Source: Lachnospiraceae bacterium
Lineage (GTDB): Bacteria; Bacillota; Clostridia; Lachnospirales; Lachnospiraceae
Reading direction: 5' to 3'
Length of the DNA stretch: 64,000 nt
Assembly (NCBI GenBank): GCA_014239155.1
Contig: JAAZZQ010000068.1
Coordinates: 56,230 to 120,229, forward strand
The notes beneath the pieces were generated by a model. The model did no database searches, was not told the origin of the DNA, and saw only the letters and a list, made by a program, of their open reading frames with translations. This document shows positions 9,298 through 17,156 of the stretch, piece by piece (position 1 is the stretch's first letter; each line of letters begins with the position of its first letter). The translations under genes and the position numbers were made by a program.

Positions 9298-10188
9298 ATG
9301 GCAAAAACAATAAAATTTAATTTGATTTGTGACAATAAACCGATTCGCACAATTGACGATTTGCAAAATAATTTTTTAATAGAAGATGTGATGGAATATT
9401 ACGATAATGGGCTTCTCGATAGATGGCTTGAAGTGCGCGGTTATGAAAGTGAGTTGGAAAAAGTAAGAGCTATTACAACAGATGAGGTGATGGAGGTTGC
9501 AAAACAATTAATCAAAATTTTTAATATTACCATAGAAGACAAAAAGATTGAAGAGAGCATTTATATTTTGTCATTTTTAAAAGAAAGAGAAGAACGATTC
9601 TCCATATATCAAAAGAAAAACTATCAAATGAATAAGATTATTAAGGACTATCAAATTAGATATCAACAGCTTGTTGATGGAATGCTGTCCAATCCGAATG
9701 ATATTGCTATAATAAAAGCAAATATTTGTGAGATGGTATCTAATTATACATGGATTTTTGAGCTGAATCATAGAGCTTTATTTTATGAGCTAATGGAGCA
9801 ATCATCATTAGCAATTATGTGTCTTTTGATGAATGAACATTCACGAAAATATTATTTAATAGAAGATGAAAATTTAACCTATGACATTGATATTGAGGAG
9901 ATGTTTGAGGATATTTGCAATATGATTCAGACAAATGATTTTAAGACAGAACTTGGAGAGAATCTAATAACGTTTTCTGGTGTTACAGATGGTTACTGGA
10001 AAGATCTTGAACCAAAGGGAAAGAAGTATATGATTATTAGCATGGGGCAGGGAGATTTTGTTCGTGCAGCAGGTGTATCTGGCGGTGATTTAAAGAGTGA
10101 AGACATTACAAATAAATTTATTATTTTGGATGGTGTTGATTATAAAAGCAAGTATTCGACGCATAAGCTGCTATATATGGAGGTGTAA
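9298..10188 (+). CDS. Protein of unknown family, first gene of the Ycf46 operon
   Basis: A soluble, charged protein of 296 residues without signal peptide or membrane segment. The start chosen is the ATG at 9298, seven bases after GGAGGA; an ATG at 9283 lies before that site. The first 55 residues (IKFNLICDNKPIRTIDDL, then LIEDVMEYYDNGLLDRWLEV and RGYESEL) form a compact conserved-looking module that I recall at the N-terminus of other uncharacterised bacterial proteins, but I cannot name the family. A Lys/Glu-rich helical stretch follows at about 75-135, and a separate C-terminal part from about 195. It ends two bases before the AAA+ gene and is probably its partner or adaptor. Confidence 0.65.
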   Translation: MAKTIKFNLICDNKPIRTIDDLQNNFLIEDVMEYYDNGLLDRWLEVRGYESELEKVRAITTDEVMEVAKQLIKIFNITIEDKKIEESIYILSFLKEREERFSIYQKKNYQMNKIIKDYQIRYQQLVDGMLSNPNDIAIIKANICEMVSNYTWIFELNHRALFYELMEQSSLAIMCLLMNEHSRKYYLIEDENLTYDIDIEEMFEDICNMIQTNDFKTELGENLITFSGVTDGYWKDLEPKGKKYMIISMGQGDFVRAAGVSGGDLKSEDITNKFIILDGVDYKSKYSTHKLLYMEV

Positions 10189-10190
10189 GA

Positions 10191-11693
10191 ATGAAAAGGA
10201 GCACAGTAGATATTTTAGCTTCCTACATAGATGCTTTGCACCCAATTATATATATCAATCATTTTGACTTCAATGTAATAGATGATGCAATTGCGCGCGT
10301 CGGTGAAAATGTGAAGTGTGTAGAGTTTAATAATGCTCTAGGGTTATTGGATTTTAAAACCAAAAGCCCTATGTATGAATGTGATTTAGAGCAGTTTTTG
10401 AAACTTACAATGGATGATGGATTTGAACAGGAAACATTTCTTGTGCTGAAGGATGTTCATAACGAATTGAATAATCCTAAAATTATTGCGCTTTTAAAAC
10501 GAATTGCAGAAAATAATTTATATAAAGACAACTACAATGCTGCAATTTTTATTCTGTCGGAGGTAACTGTAATTCCTTGCGAGCTTGAAAACTATATCAC
10601 TGTTTTTGATATTCCGTTGCCGACAGCGAGTGAAATCCTCAATATTATCAATAATTTTATAATTGATATGGATATTGTTGTTGAGCAGGAGACGATTGAT
10701 GACATTGCACTTTCACTGAAAGGATTGAATGAATTTCAGATTAAGCAAATATTAAATTTGGCATATCAGGATGGCGGATGCATTGATCAGGAAGATAAAC
10801 TACTGATTTTAAAGGAAAAAGAGCAGTTTATAAAGAAATCAGGAATGCTTGAACTTGTTCATTTTACAGAAGATATTGACGATATTGGTGGGCTTGAAAA
10901 TTTAAAGGAATGGCTTAAAAGAAAAGCAAAAGTGTTTGCGAATTTAGATAAAGCAATTAAGTTCGGTGTTGATGTACCAAAAGGAATTATGATTATTGGT
11001 ATGCCCGGCTGTGGGAAAAGCCTGACAGCAAAAGCGACAGCAAGTTTATTTGAAATTCCCTTGGTGCGTCTTGACGTGGGCAGGCTTCTTGGAAAGTATG
11101 TTGGAGAATCGGAAGAGAATATGCGCAGGGCATTGAAACTTTCGGAGGCGATAAGTCCTTGTGTTCTTTGGATTGATGAAATTGAAAAGGCATTTGCCGG
11201 TGTTGGCAGTGATGGTGGAGGAAATGATGTTACTACAAGATTATTTGGTCAGTTTCTGACATGGATGCAGGAAAAGGAAAATACTGTTTTTATTGTTGCA
11301 ACGGCAAATGATATCTCAAGAATGCCGCCGGAATTTTTGAGAAAAGGACGTTTTGATGAATTGTTTTTCGTCGATTTGCCTAATGGGGAAGAGCGGAGAA
11401 AGATTCTTGATATTCACTTAAAGAAACGAAGGAAATGGCATAAAAATATTAATTCCATTATATTGATAAAAGAGACAGAAGGGTTTAATGGTGCTGATTT
11501 AGAGGCAGTTGTCAAGGATACAATTGAATTGGCATTTATAGAAGGCAGAGATACGATTACAACAGATGATTTGCTAAAATCTGTAAAAGATACAAAATCT
11601 ATTTCAAGTACTTTAAAGGAGAAAATTGCTGAGATTAAATCAACTATCGATAAGATTGACATTAAGCCCGCAAGTAAACAAGAGGTTCGTTAA
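10191..11693 (+). CDS. Ycf46-type AAA+ ATPase
   Basis: A 500-residue AAA+ protein. Residues 1-230 form a degenerate N-terminal P-loop-like domain (FLVLKDVHNEL, FILSEVTVIP, FDIPLPTASEI), typical of the Ycf46 group named after a chloroplast reading frame. The active domain has DDIGGLENLKEWL, Walker A GMPGCGKS at 270-277, Walker B VLWIDEIEK with Asp-Glu at 329-330, sensor I ATAND and the arginine-finger segment LRKGRFDE. RLDVGRLLGKYVGESE is the pore-loop region of the FtsH/p97-like clade. The function of bacterial Ycf46 is not established; a remodelling motor for the membrane proteins encoded downstream is a reasonable inference. The ATG follows GGAGGTG. Confidence 0.88.
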   Translation: MKRSTVDILASYIDALHPIIYINHFDFNVIDDAIARVGENVKCVEFNNALGLLDFKTKSPMYECDLEQFLKLTMDDGFEQETFLVLKDVHNELNNPKIIALLKRIAENNLYKDNYNAAIFILSEVTVIPCELENYITVFDIPLPTASEILNIINNFIIDMDIVVEQETIDDIALSLKGLNEFQIKQILNLAYQDGGCIDQEDKLLILKEKEQFIKKSGMLELVHFTEDIDDIGGLENLKEWLKRKAKVFANLDKAIKFGVDVPKGIMIIGMPGCGKSLTAKATASLFEIPLVRLDVGRLLGKYVGESEENMRRALKLSEAISPCVLWIDEIEKAFAGVGSDGGGNDVTTRLFGQFLTWMQEKENTVFIVATANDISRMPPEFLRKGRFDELFFVDLPNGEERRKILDIHLKKRRKWHKNINSIILIKETEGFNGADLEAVVKDTIELAFIEGRDTITTDDLLKSVKDTKSISSTLKEKIAEIKSTIDKIDIKPASKQEVR

Positions 11694-11708
11694 AAGGAGA
11701 TTTTATCT

Positions 11709-13226
11709 ATGAATGAAAAGGAAACAGAAGCATTACTTCTTGACGAAGAACATAAACCAATATTGATTGAAGAGGAATGTAGGGAATTAAAACCAATATT
11801 AACTGAATTTGTAGAGTGCTATGCCTCAAACAAAGATAAGCCGGTTGAAGAATGGCTGAGCCAAAAAATGCAGGAACAACTTCCCGGTAGAACTTCGGAT
11901 GAAATTACTGGATTGACAAATGAAATTATCACAACATTAAAAGTAGACGAGGAAAATCAGGCATCTTTGTCTAAAGCAATTTCAGACGGCAGGAGTAAGG
12001 AAAGTTGGTTTGCATCAACGACACAAAAGGCAGTTTCTGCCATGTCAACACAAGAAGCAGCAAAATATCTTACAGAGTTAGATCAAGCACTTCAAATAGC
12101 CAACGAATCTCTATACAGAACAATTACAACACAGGCTGGTACAATCAGTCAAAATCCAAGATTAGACGGATTTATTGCAGAACAATATCATGTACAGACG
12201 TTTAATATAAATGCCAAAGCAGCAGGGAGCCCATATCGTGCAAAGGTATTAGAACCAACAGGAAATGGCTATGCAAAGAACTCTGTTGATATTGTTATTC
12301 TTGACAGTGACAATAAAGTTGTAAGACGGTATCAGTCAAAATACTGCAAAGATGCCAAAGCAACGGAGAAGGCATTTGAACATGGAGACTATAGGGGACA
12401 GCGAAAATTAGTTCCAGAAGGTCAGGAAAATGAAATTCAAAAGAAAGTCACTACAGTGATAGAGGCGCCGGATGGAACAACAAGTAACCCACTTACAAAA
12501 TCACGTGCGGAGCAAATGCGGGATGAGGCGCAAAGTGGTGCGTGGAATGAATTAAATTGGAGCGAGTATGCAACCAAAGATTTGGCGCTTGGAATAGGAA
12601 AACAGGCAGGATATGCAGCCCTTCAAGGCGCAGCAATTGGTGTGGGAAGTGATGTTGCACAAAAACTGTGGAATGGAGAGGAAATTGCGTCAGAGGAAAT
12701 CATAGAAACTGCGCTTGTAAGCGGGGTTGATTTTGGAGTTAAAGCGGCAGCAGCAGGTGCTTTAAAGGTGGGAGTAGAAAAAGAAATTATAACGGTTATT
12801 CCGAAAGGTACACCAGCAGGAACAATTGCAAATATTGCATATGTCGCTATTGAAGACGCTAAAGTTGTCGGTAAAATGATGTCTGGTGAAGTATCATTTA
12901 AAGAGGGGATTGAAAAAATTGAACAGACAACAGTCGCAACTACCGCCGGATTGGCTACAATGGCCGAGGGAGCGACTATAGGGGCAGCAATCGGGACTGC
13001 GTTTGGTCCGGCAGGAACTGCAATTGGTGGGTTTATAGGCGGCTCTGTTGGCTATATGGCAGGTTCTAAGGTTGGCGAGACGATTGTGAAAGCAGTTCAA
13101 AAAATAAGAGATGGTGCAAGCAAAGTCATAAAAGAAGTAGCATCAGGTATCAAGAATGTGGCAAATGCGGCAATAGATGGAATAAAAAGATTTTGTAGCG
13201 GAGTCGCCAGTTTTTTGGGATTCTAG
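11709..13226 (+). CDS. Glycine-zipper protein with possible PD-(D/E)XK nuclease core
   Basis: A 505-residue protein of no family I can name. Residues 1-145 are helical and acidic. Residues 150-240 carry a spaced set that could be a PD-(D/E)XK active site: E158 in FIAEQ, D194 in NSVDIVIL and Q209-S-K211 in RYQSKY, an Asp followed about 15 residues later by QxK as in Mrr-like enzymes. From about 290 the protein is Ala/Gly-rich, and residues 420-455 form a strong glycine zipper (AIGTAFGPAGTAIGG, FIGGSVGYMAGSKVG), a membrane-inserting signature. Nuclease plus membrane zipper would suit a toxin-like effector; both parts are inferred from motifs only. The start follows AAAAGGAG. Confidence 0.6.
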   Translation: MNEKETEALLLDEEHKPILIEEECRELKPILTEFVECYASNKDKPVEEWLSQKMQEQLPGRTSDEITGLTNEIITTLKVDEENQASLSKAISDGRSKESWFASTTQKAVSAMSTQEAAKYLTELDQALQIANESLYRTITTQAGTISQNPRLDGFIAEQYHVQTFNINAKAAGSPYRAKVLEPTGNGYAKNSVDIVILDSDNKVVRRYQSKYCKDAKATEKAFEHGDYRGQRKLVPEGQENEIQKKVTTVIEAPDGTTSNPLTKSRAEQMRDEAQSGAWNELNWSEYATKDLALGIGKQAGYAALQGAAIGVGSDVAQKLWNGEEIASEEIIETALVSGVDFGVKAAAAGALKVGVEKEIITVIPKGTPAGTIANIAYVAIEDAKVVGKMMSGEVSFKEGIEKIEQTTVATTAGLATMAEGATIGAAIGTAFGPAGTAIGGFIGGSVGYMAGSKVGETIVKAVQKIRDGASKVIKEVASGIKNVANAAIDGIKRFCSGVASFLGF

Positions 13227-13275
13227 TATACGTTAACACAAAACGCTAAGAAGTGTTTAGAAGGGATAATTCGTT

Positions 13276-14583
13276 ATGACAGGCGGAGATAAACAATATC
13301 CCCTGTTGGAAAACAGTGAGGAAAACAGGGAGCTTTTACAAAAGAAGGACAAGTGCGATAAGTATGATTATATTACAGCAGTAGCTTGCGGTGCGATAGG
13401 TGGCATGATTGACATTTTTTTAGTGGGTGCGCCCGGTGACAGCGTACTTGGAAATTGGACAGATAAACAAGTGGATCATACTGTTATGGCATTTGCAAGA
13501 CATTTGGGCTGGAATCCAAAGGCAAAGAACAGCAATAACGCAAACAGTGCAATTGGATTTTTGGAACAAAGATTTAAAATAAATTATGATCAGAGAAAGC
13601 CAAGTGATGTTGGTAATCTTTTTAATATAGCGCCTCGCACGCATCATATGATGTCATTGGCACACTCGCCAGACATTATTGGATTGTTTTTTTCTGTGTT
13701 AAATCAGTTTACATCAACATCATCTTTTTTTGCGGACGGAAAACTAATTACAATAGCAACAGATACCTATGAGTTACAAGGAGGAAACTTTGTGACAAAG
13801 ATAATGTGTGGTATCGCAAACTGGTTTGGGCACTTAATGTCAGATGTGGCAGGGAGTTCTGGGGCGCATGGACGAGGAACAGGAATTGTTATACCATTTT
13901 ATGAACTTTTTGGTTTGTGTAAATTTGGCAGCTTTACGACTCAAAATGGACAAAAAGATTTTTCGGAAATTGCAATGCAGGCATTTACGCAAGGATATGA
14001 TTTTCGCTTTGGATTGGCACAGGCGATTCCTGTAGTTGTTACTGAGTTGAGTATTCGTCTGATTTGGGCACTTAGACGACGATTTCAGTATCGAATGCCC
14101 ATCAAAGAGTGTATTCCAAGTATGAGGCATTCGGAATTGCGTGTTATGCTATTAATCGGAAATGGAACACTTTGTGTTATGGATGGCTTTGATGCTGCGA
14201 TTCGGTCAGGCGGGAATTTTTTAATGTTTTTTATGAGGATAAATATTGTTGCATGGTTTCGATTTGCTATGCTTGTTATAAAGGAGGTATTTATCAGAAT
14301 CGGTATTACAGACGCGCTTCAAAAGTATGTTGAGGCATTTCAGCGAATCAATGAGGCATTACAGGAATATTTAAAACAGTTGGAAAAAATTGACTTTGCA
14401 TTGTTTCGCTCAGAGACAGAACAATACAATAAATTGCTGGAAACATTCAAATCAATTAAGACGGATAAAGACCTTACAGTATTTTTATTAAATACATATG
14501 AAAGTCTAGATATAAATAAGCCTTGGGAGGGAGATTTTGATGCGCATATGTCGAATAAGAATGGAACGTTGGTGTTTCGATAG
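13276..14583 (+). CDS. Conserved protein with histidine motifs, putative membrane-associated hydrolase
   Basis: A 435-residue protein I have seen as a conserved hypothetical but cannot place in a named family. A hydrophobic stretch at about 35-55 (ITAVACGAIGGMIDIFLVG) and further hydrophobic segments around 190, 245 and 320 suggest membrane association. HHMMSLAHSPDIIG and WFGHLMSDVAGSSG, about 60 residues apart, recall the HxxxTHS and GHxxxDxxT motifs of DUF457/YdjM-type metal-dependent membrane hydrolases, but the spacing differs. The last 100 residues are amphipathic helix. It ends by sharing one base with the possible GTG start of the next gene, so translation is coupled. Confidence 0.55.
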   Translation: MTGGDKQYPLLENSEENRELLQKKDKCDKYDYITAVACGAIGGMIDIFLVGAPGDSVLGNWTDKQVDHTVMAFARHLGWNPKAKNSNNANSAIGFLEQRFKINYDQRKPSDVGNLFNIAPRTHHMMSLAHSPDIIGLFFSVLNQFTSTSSFFADGKLITIATDTYELQGGNFVTKIMCGIANWFGHLMSDVAGSSGAHGRGTGIVIPFYELFGLCKFGSFTTQNGQKDFSEIAMQAFTQGYDFRFGLAQAIPVVVTELSIRLIWALRRRFQYRMPIKECIPSMRHSELRVMLLIGNGTLCVMDGFDAAIRSGGNFLMFFMRINIVAWFRFAMLVIKEVFIRIGITDALQKYVEAFQRINEALQEYLKQLEKIDFALFRSETEQYNKLLETFKSIKTDKDLTVFLLNTYESLDINKPWEGDFDAHMSNKNGTLVFR

Positions 14584-14588
14584 TGTTT

Positions 14589-14834
14589 ATGTGTGATTGT
14601 TGTGGATGTTGTTGCAGAAATTTGTCCAAGTCAGAACTGTATCTGGATTTGGATAGAGGAGATGGAATATGCAAGTATCTTGAGGGGAATTTATGCTTGA
14701 TATATGAGGAACGCCCCTTGCTTTGCAGAGTGGATGATTGTTATGAATTGTTCTTTAAGGACAGTATTTCGGTGGAAGAATACTATAAATTGAATATGGA
14801 TGTGTGTAAAAAATTAAAAGATATGGAGGAATGA
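14589..14834 (+). CDS. YkgJ-type cysteine-cluster (Zn/Fe-chelating) protein
   Basis: A small protein of about 81 residues with nine cysteines. CDCCGCCC at the N-terminus, then GDGICKYLEGNLCLIYEERP and LLCRVDDCYE, match the CxxCxxCC...C...C...C layout of the YkgJ/CxxCxxCC family, thought to bind zinc or an iron-sulfur centre. The start is either ATG 14589 or GTG 14583; the GTG would overlap the previous stop by one base and neither has a strong Shine-Dalgarno site. It lies four bases before the next gene and is clearly part of the operon. Its likely job is metal delivery or oxidation of the neighbouring histidine-motif protein, which is a guess. Confidence 0.8.
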   Translation: MCDCCGCCCRNLSKSELYLDLDRGDGICKYLEGNLCLIYEERPLLCRVDDCYELFFKDSISVEEYYKLNMDVCKKLKDMEE

Positions 14835-14837
14835 ACG

Positions 14838-16211
14838 ATGCCATTACCATTTATATTAGGAGCTGCAGCTGCAATCGCAGGAATTGCAGGAGTGGGCAGC
14901 GGAATATCAGGCGCAGTGAAAATGAAAGAGGCAAATGATACGATGGAGTCTGCTGATAGGCAGCACAAGCAAAACATTGAGCGGTTTGAAACAATCAGTG
15001 ACAGCGCAAATAGCTCAATGGACGAACTTGGAACACTTGAGTTGGAGATTTTAAATAGCTTTGAGGATTTTTCTAATACCATAGAAAGAATACAAAATAG
15101 ACCACAATTTGAAGAATATAGAAAAGAAGGAGTGGTATTGCCAGCTTACAATAAAGAGGAATTGACAAGTGTGTCTGTCGGTGCAGGTGTTTTGCTTGGC
15201 GGTCTTGGTGGAGCAGCCTTAGGAACGGCAGGCGGATTTGCGGCGGCGGGGGCAACAACATCAGCAGTAATGGCTTTGGGAACGGCATCTACGGGAACAG
15301 CAATTGCATCGTTAAGTGGAGCGGCGGCTACAAATGCTACACTGGCAGCGCTAGGAGGAGGTGCTATTGCAGCAGGAGGAGGCGGAATGGCCTTGGGAAC
15401 CACAATACTTGGGGCAGCAACACTTGGGGTAGGGCTTCTTGTCGGAGGTATTATTTTTAATACGACAGGAGAAAAACTTTCTGACAAAGCAGACGAAGCG
15501 TATAGGCAAATGAAGGAAGCAGAAAAAAAGATTGATCTAATTTGTGACTATTTATCTGATTTGGAGGAGACAGCAGACCGATATTATAATACGCTTGATA
15601 CAGTTAATGATAAGTATCAGGAGATGTTTGGCAAGTTATCTTGTATCGTAAATAAAAACCATAAGACAGATTGGAGTTTATTTACAGAACAGGAGAAGAT
15701 AGTAACAGAAAATACCATACTATTAGTCGGGCTTTTATATAAAATGTGTCAGGTAAGTCTTGTGAATAAGGCTGATGACGAGGATGAGATGAATACAATA
15801 AATAAGTTTGAGATAAAAGAAGCAACTGCAAACGCCAAAAAAGTAATTGAGAGCAATCCTTCAATAGGAAAAGTTTTTATAGACGAATACAATGATGACG
15901 AAGACGAAGAAGATGACGATGATGAATATGATGATGAAGAAGATGACGAATATGACGACGAAGATGATGAATATGATGACGATGATGAAGAAGATAACGA
16001 AGACGAAGATGATGAAGAAGATGACGAGTATGATGACGATGATGAATATGATGATGAAGAAGATGACGAATATGACGACGAAGATGAAGACGACGAATAT
16101 GATGATGAAGAAGATGACGAATATGACGACGAAGATGATGACGACGAATATGATGACGATGATGACGAAGACGACGAATATGATGACGATGATGATGGCG
16201 ATTTTTATTAG
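14838..16211 (+). CDS. Glycine-zipper membrane protein with long Asp/Glu/Tyr tail
   Basis: A 457-residue protein. Residues 1-30 (FILGAAAAIAGIAGVGSGISG) are a hydrophobic glycine-rich helix. A charged coiled-coil-like part follows (about 30-110), then a 100-residue Ala/Gly-rich hydrophobic block (about 115-210) with repeated GxxxG and GGG spacing, able to form a helical hairpin or pore in a membrane. A second helical part (215-340) leads into a tail of about 105 residues made almost only of Asp, Glu and Tyr in DDEYDDEE-like units. The tail is encoded by a GAT/GAC/GAA/TAT repeat tract. ATG follows GGAGGAATG. It is the last gene of the Ycf46 operon. No function is known to me; a membrane pore or scaffold with an acidic cytoplasmic or chaperone-recruiting tail is possible. 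Confidence 0.65.
   Translation: MPLPFILGAAAAIAGIAGVGSGISGAVKMKEANDTMESADRQHKQNIERFETISDSANSSMDELGTLELEILNSFEDFSNTIERIQNRPQFEEYRKEGVVLPAYNKEELTSVSVGAGVLLGGLGGAALGTAGGFAAAGATTSAVMALGTASTGTAIASLSGAAATNATLAALGGGAIAAGGGGMALGTTILGAATLGVGLLVGGIIFNTTGEKLSDKADEAYRQMKEAEKKIDLICDYLSDLEETADRYYNTLDTVNDKYQEMFGKLSCIVNKNHKTDWSLFTEQEKIVTENTILLVGLLYKMCQVSLVNKADDEDEMNTINKFEIKEATANAKKVIESNPSIGKVFIDEYNDDEDEEDDDDEYDDEEDDEYDDEDDEYDDDDEEDNEDEDDEEDDEYDDDDEYDDEEDDEYDDEDEDDEYDDEEDDEYDDEDDDDEYDDDDDEDDEYDDDDDGDFY
15892..16208 (+). repeat. Imperfect tandem repeat encoding Asp/Glu/Tyr tail
   Basis: About 315 bases consist of GAT, GAC, GAA and TAT codons in variable units around GATGATGAAGAAGATGACGA. The alternation of GAT/GAC and the unequal units suggest expansion and contraction by slippage or recombination within the 3' end of the preceding gene. 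Confidence 0.85.
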
Positions 16212-16605
16212 AAATACATTACAGTTTGCAGGGATTTAGAATATTAGCGAGTTTTATTGATTGATGTTTTGTAATAGTGAAAATAACGAGTACTAAAAAA
16301 CATATGATGCGCCGCCATCACTTAAAGAAGTGGGGGCTTGTTACAGGGTAATACTAATATATGAAATAGCAATAGACTATCTCTGTTCGCTCGACGGTTC
16401 TTGTGAATGGGATACATTTGTATCTTGGGCATTTTACGCACAGAAGGAAGTTTGGTGTTCGCATTTTTATTTCTTTGTGCATCCACATAGATCTGGTCGG
16501 CAATATTGTTTATTGTTGTATATATACTGGCGGTCAAAAAGACTGACCGCTCAGTATAATATGATGCGCACAACCGCATAAGGAAAATGCCGCTTTGCAA
16601 TTTTT

Positions 16606-16633
16606 CCCTCATCTCTAAAATGAGGGACTTTTT
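16606..16633 (+). terminator. Rho-independent terminator
   Basis: CCCTCAT and ATGAGGG form a stem followed by ACTTTTTG; a run of T also precedes it, so it may work in both directions. It lies about 400 bases after the Ycf46 operon and may end its transcript or that of an unannotated RNA. Confidence 0.65.
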
Positions 16634-17071
16634 GTTGCAAATGGCTAAAAATAAATTTTATAAATAGAAAATTCCATTATGGGTATATTGAAAGAATTAT
16701 ACGATATAAGGAAACAGCTATATAGAAGACATATCTTTTTTCAGGAGGAAAATTTCATTTATTTTAATTCAGCAAAAATATTTTTTGCGTTTTAAATTTA
16801 GCAAAATAGTGAAAATTTTCCCATTTCATTTACACATTGCTTAAAATATTCAAAATTTCTTTATATTTTGTTCAAATTTTTTACATTTTATAGAAAATGA
16901 ACATGAAGTTTCAGTTAAAAATATTTCATTTTTACTTTAAAATCATAAAATATTCAACTAAATCATAAAATATTATACATCAATTGTAAAATTTATATCT
17001 AAAATAGATAAATAGTGTATAAATTTGTATTGTTTACTTGCACAAAATTATATAAAATGCACAAAGCAAGG

Positions 17072-17100
17072 TTGATTTACAAATAAATTTGCGTTAAAAT
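17072..17100 (+). promoter_or_regulatory. Putative promoter of the sugar transporter operon
   Basis: TTGATT and TAAAAT are 17 bases apart, 57 bases upstream of the substrate-binding protein ATG. No catabolite-repression palindrome was recognised. Confidence 0.4.
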
Positions 17101-17156
17101 TATCTTACAAAAGTCAAAAGACTTTTAGCAAAAATTCAATTAGGGAGGAAACAGAA

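Larger units (their letters stand above)
16212..17156. other. Long non-coding interval with hairpins and insertion-like scar
   Basis: No convincing gene is present in these 945 bases. The left third holds a hairpin (CACTTAAAGAAGTG, within a GCC...GGGC context, 16311-16336) that resembles ends of IS200/IS605 elements, and an 11-base direct repeat ATATGATGCGC at 16302 and 16559. The middle holds a bulged hairpin at 16525-16555 and a terminator at 16606. The right half is very AT-rich leader DNA of the sugar transporter. Confidence 0.5.

Noticed and set aside
15892..16239. Met/Thr/Lys-rich reading frame opposite the acidic tail frame
   Set aside because: It is only the out-of-phase reading of the GAT/GAC/GAA repeat; it has no ribosome site and no normal amino-acid composition.
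16322..16612. Minus-strand 96-codon frame in the gap after the Ycf46 cluster
   Set aside because: No ribosome site, no family resemblance, and it spans two hairpins including a terminator.
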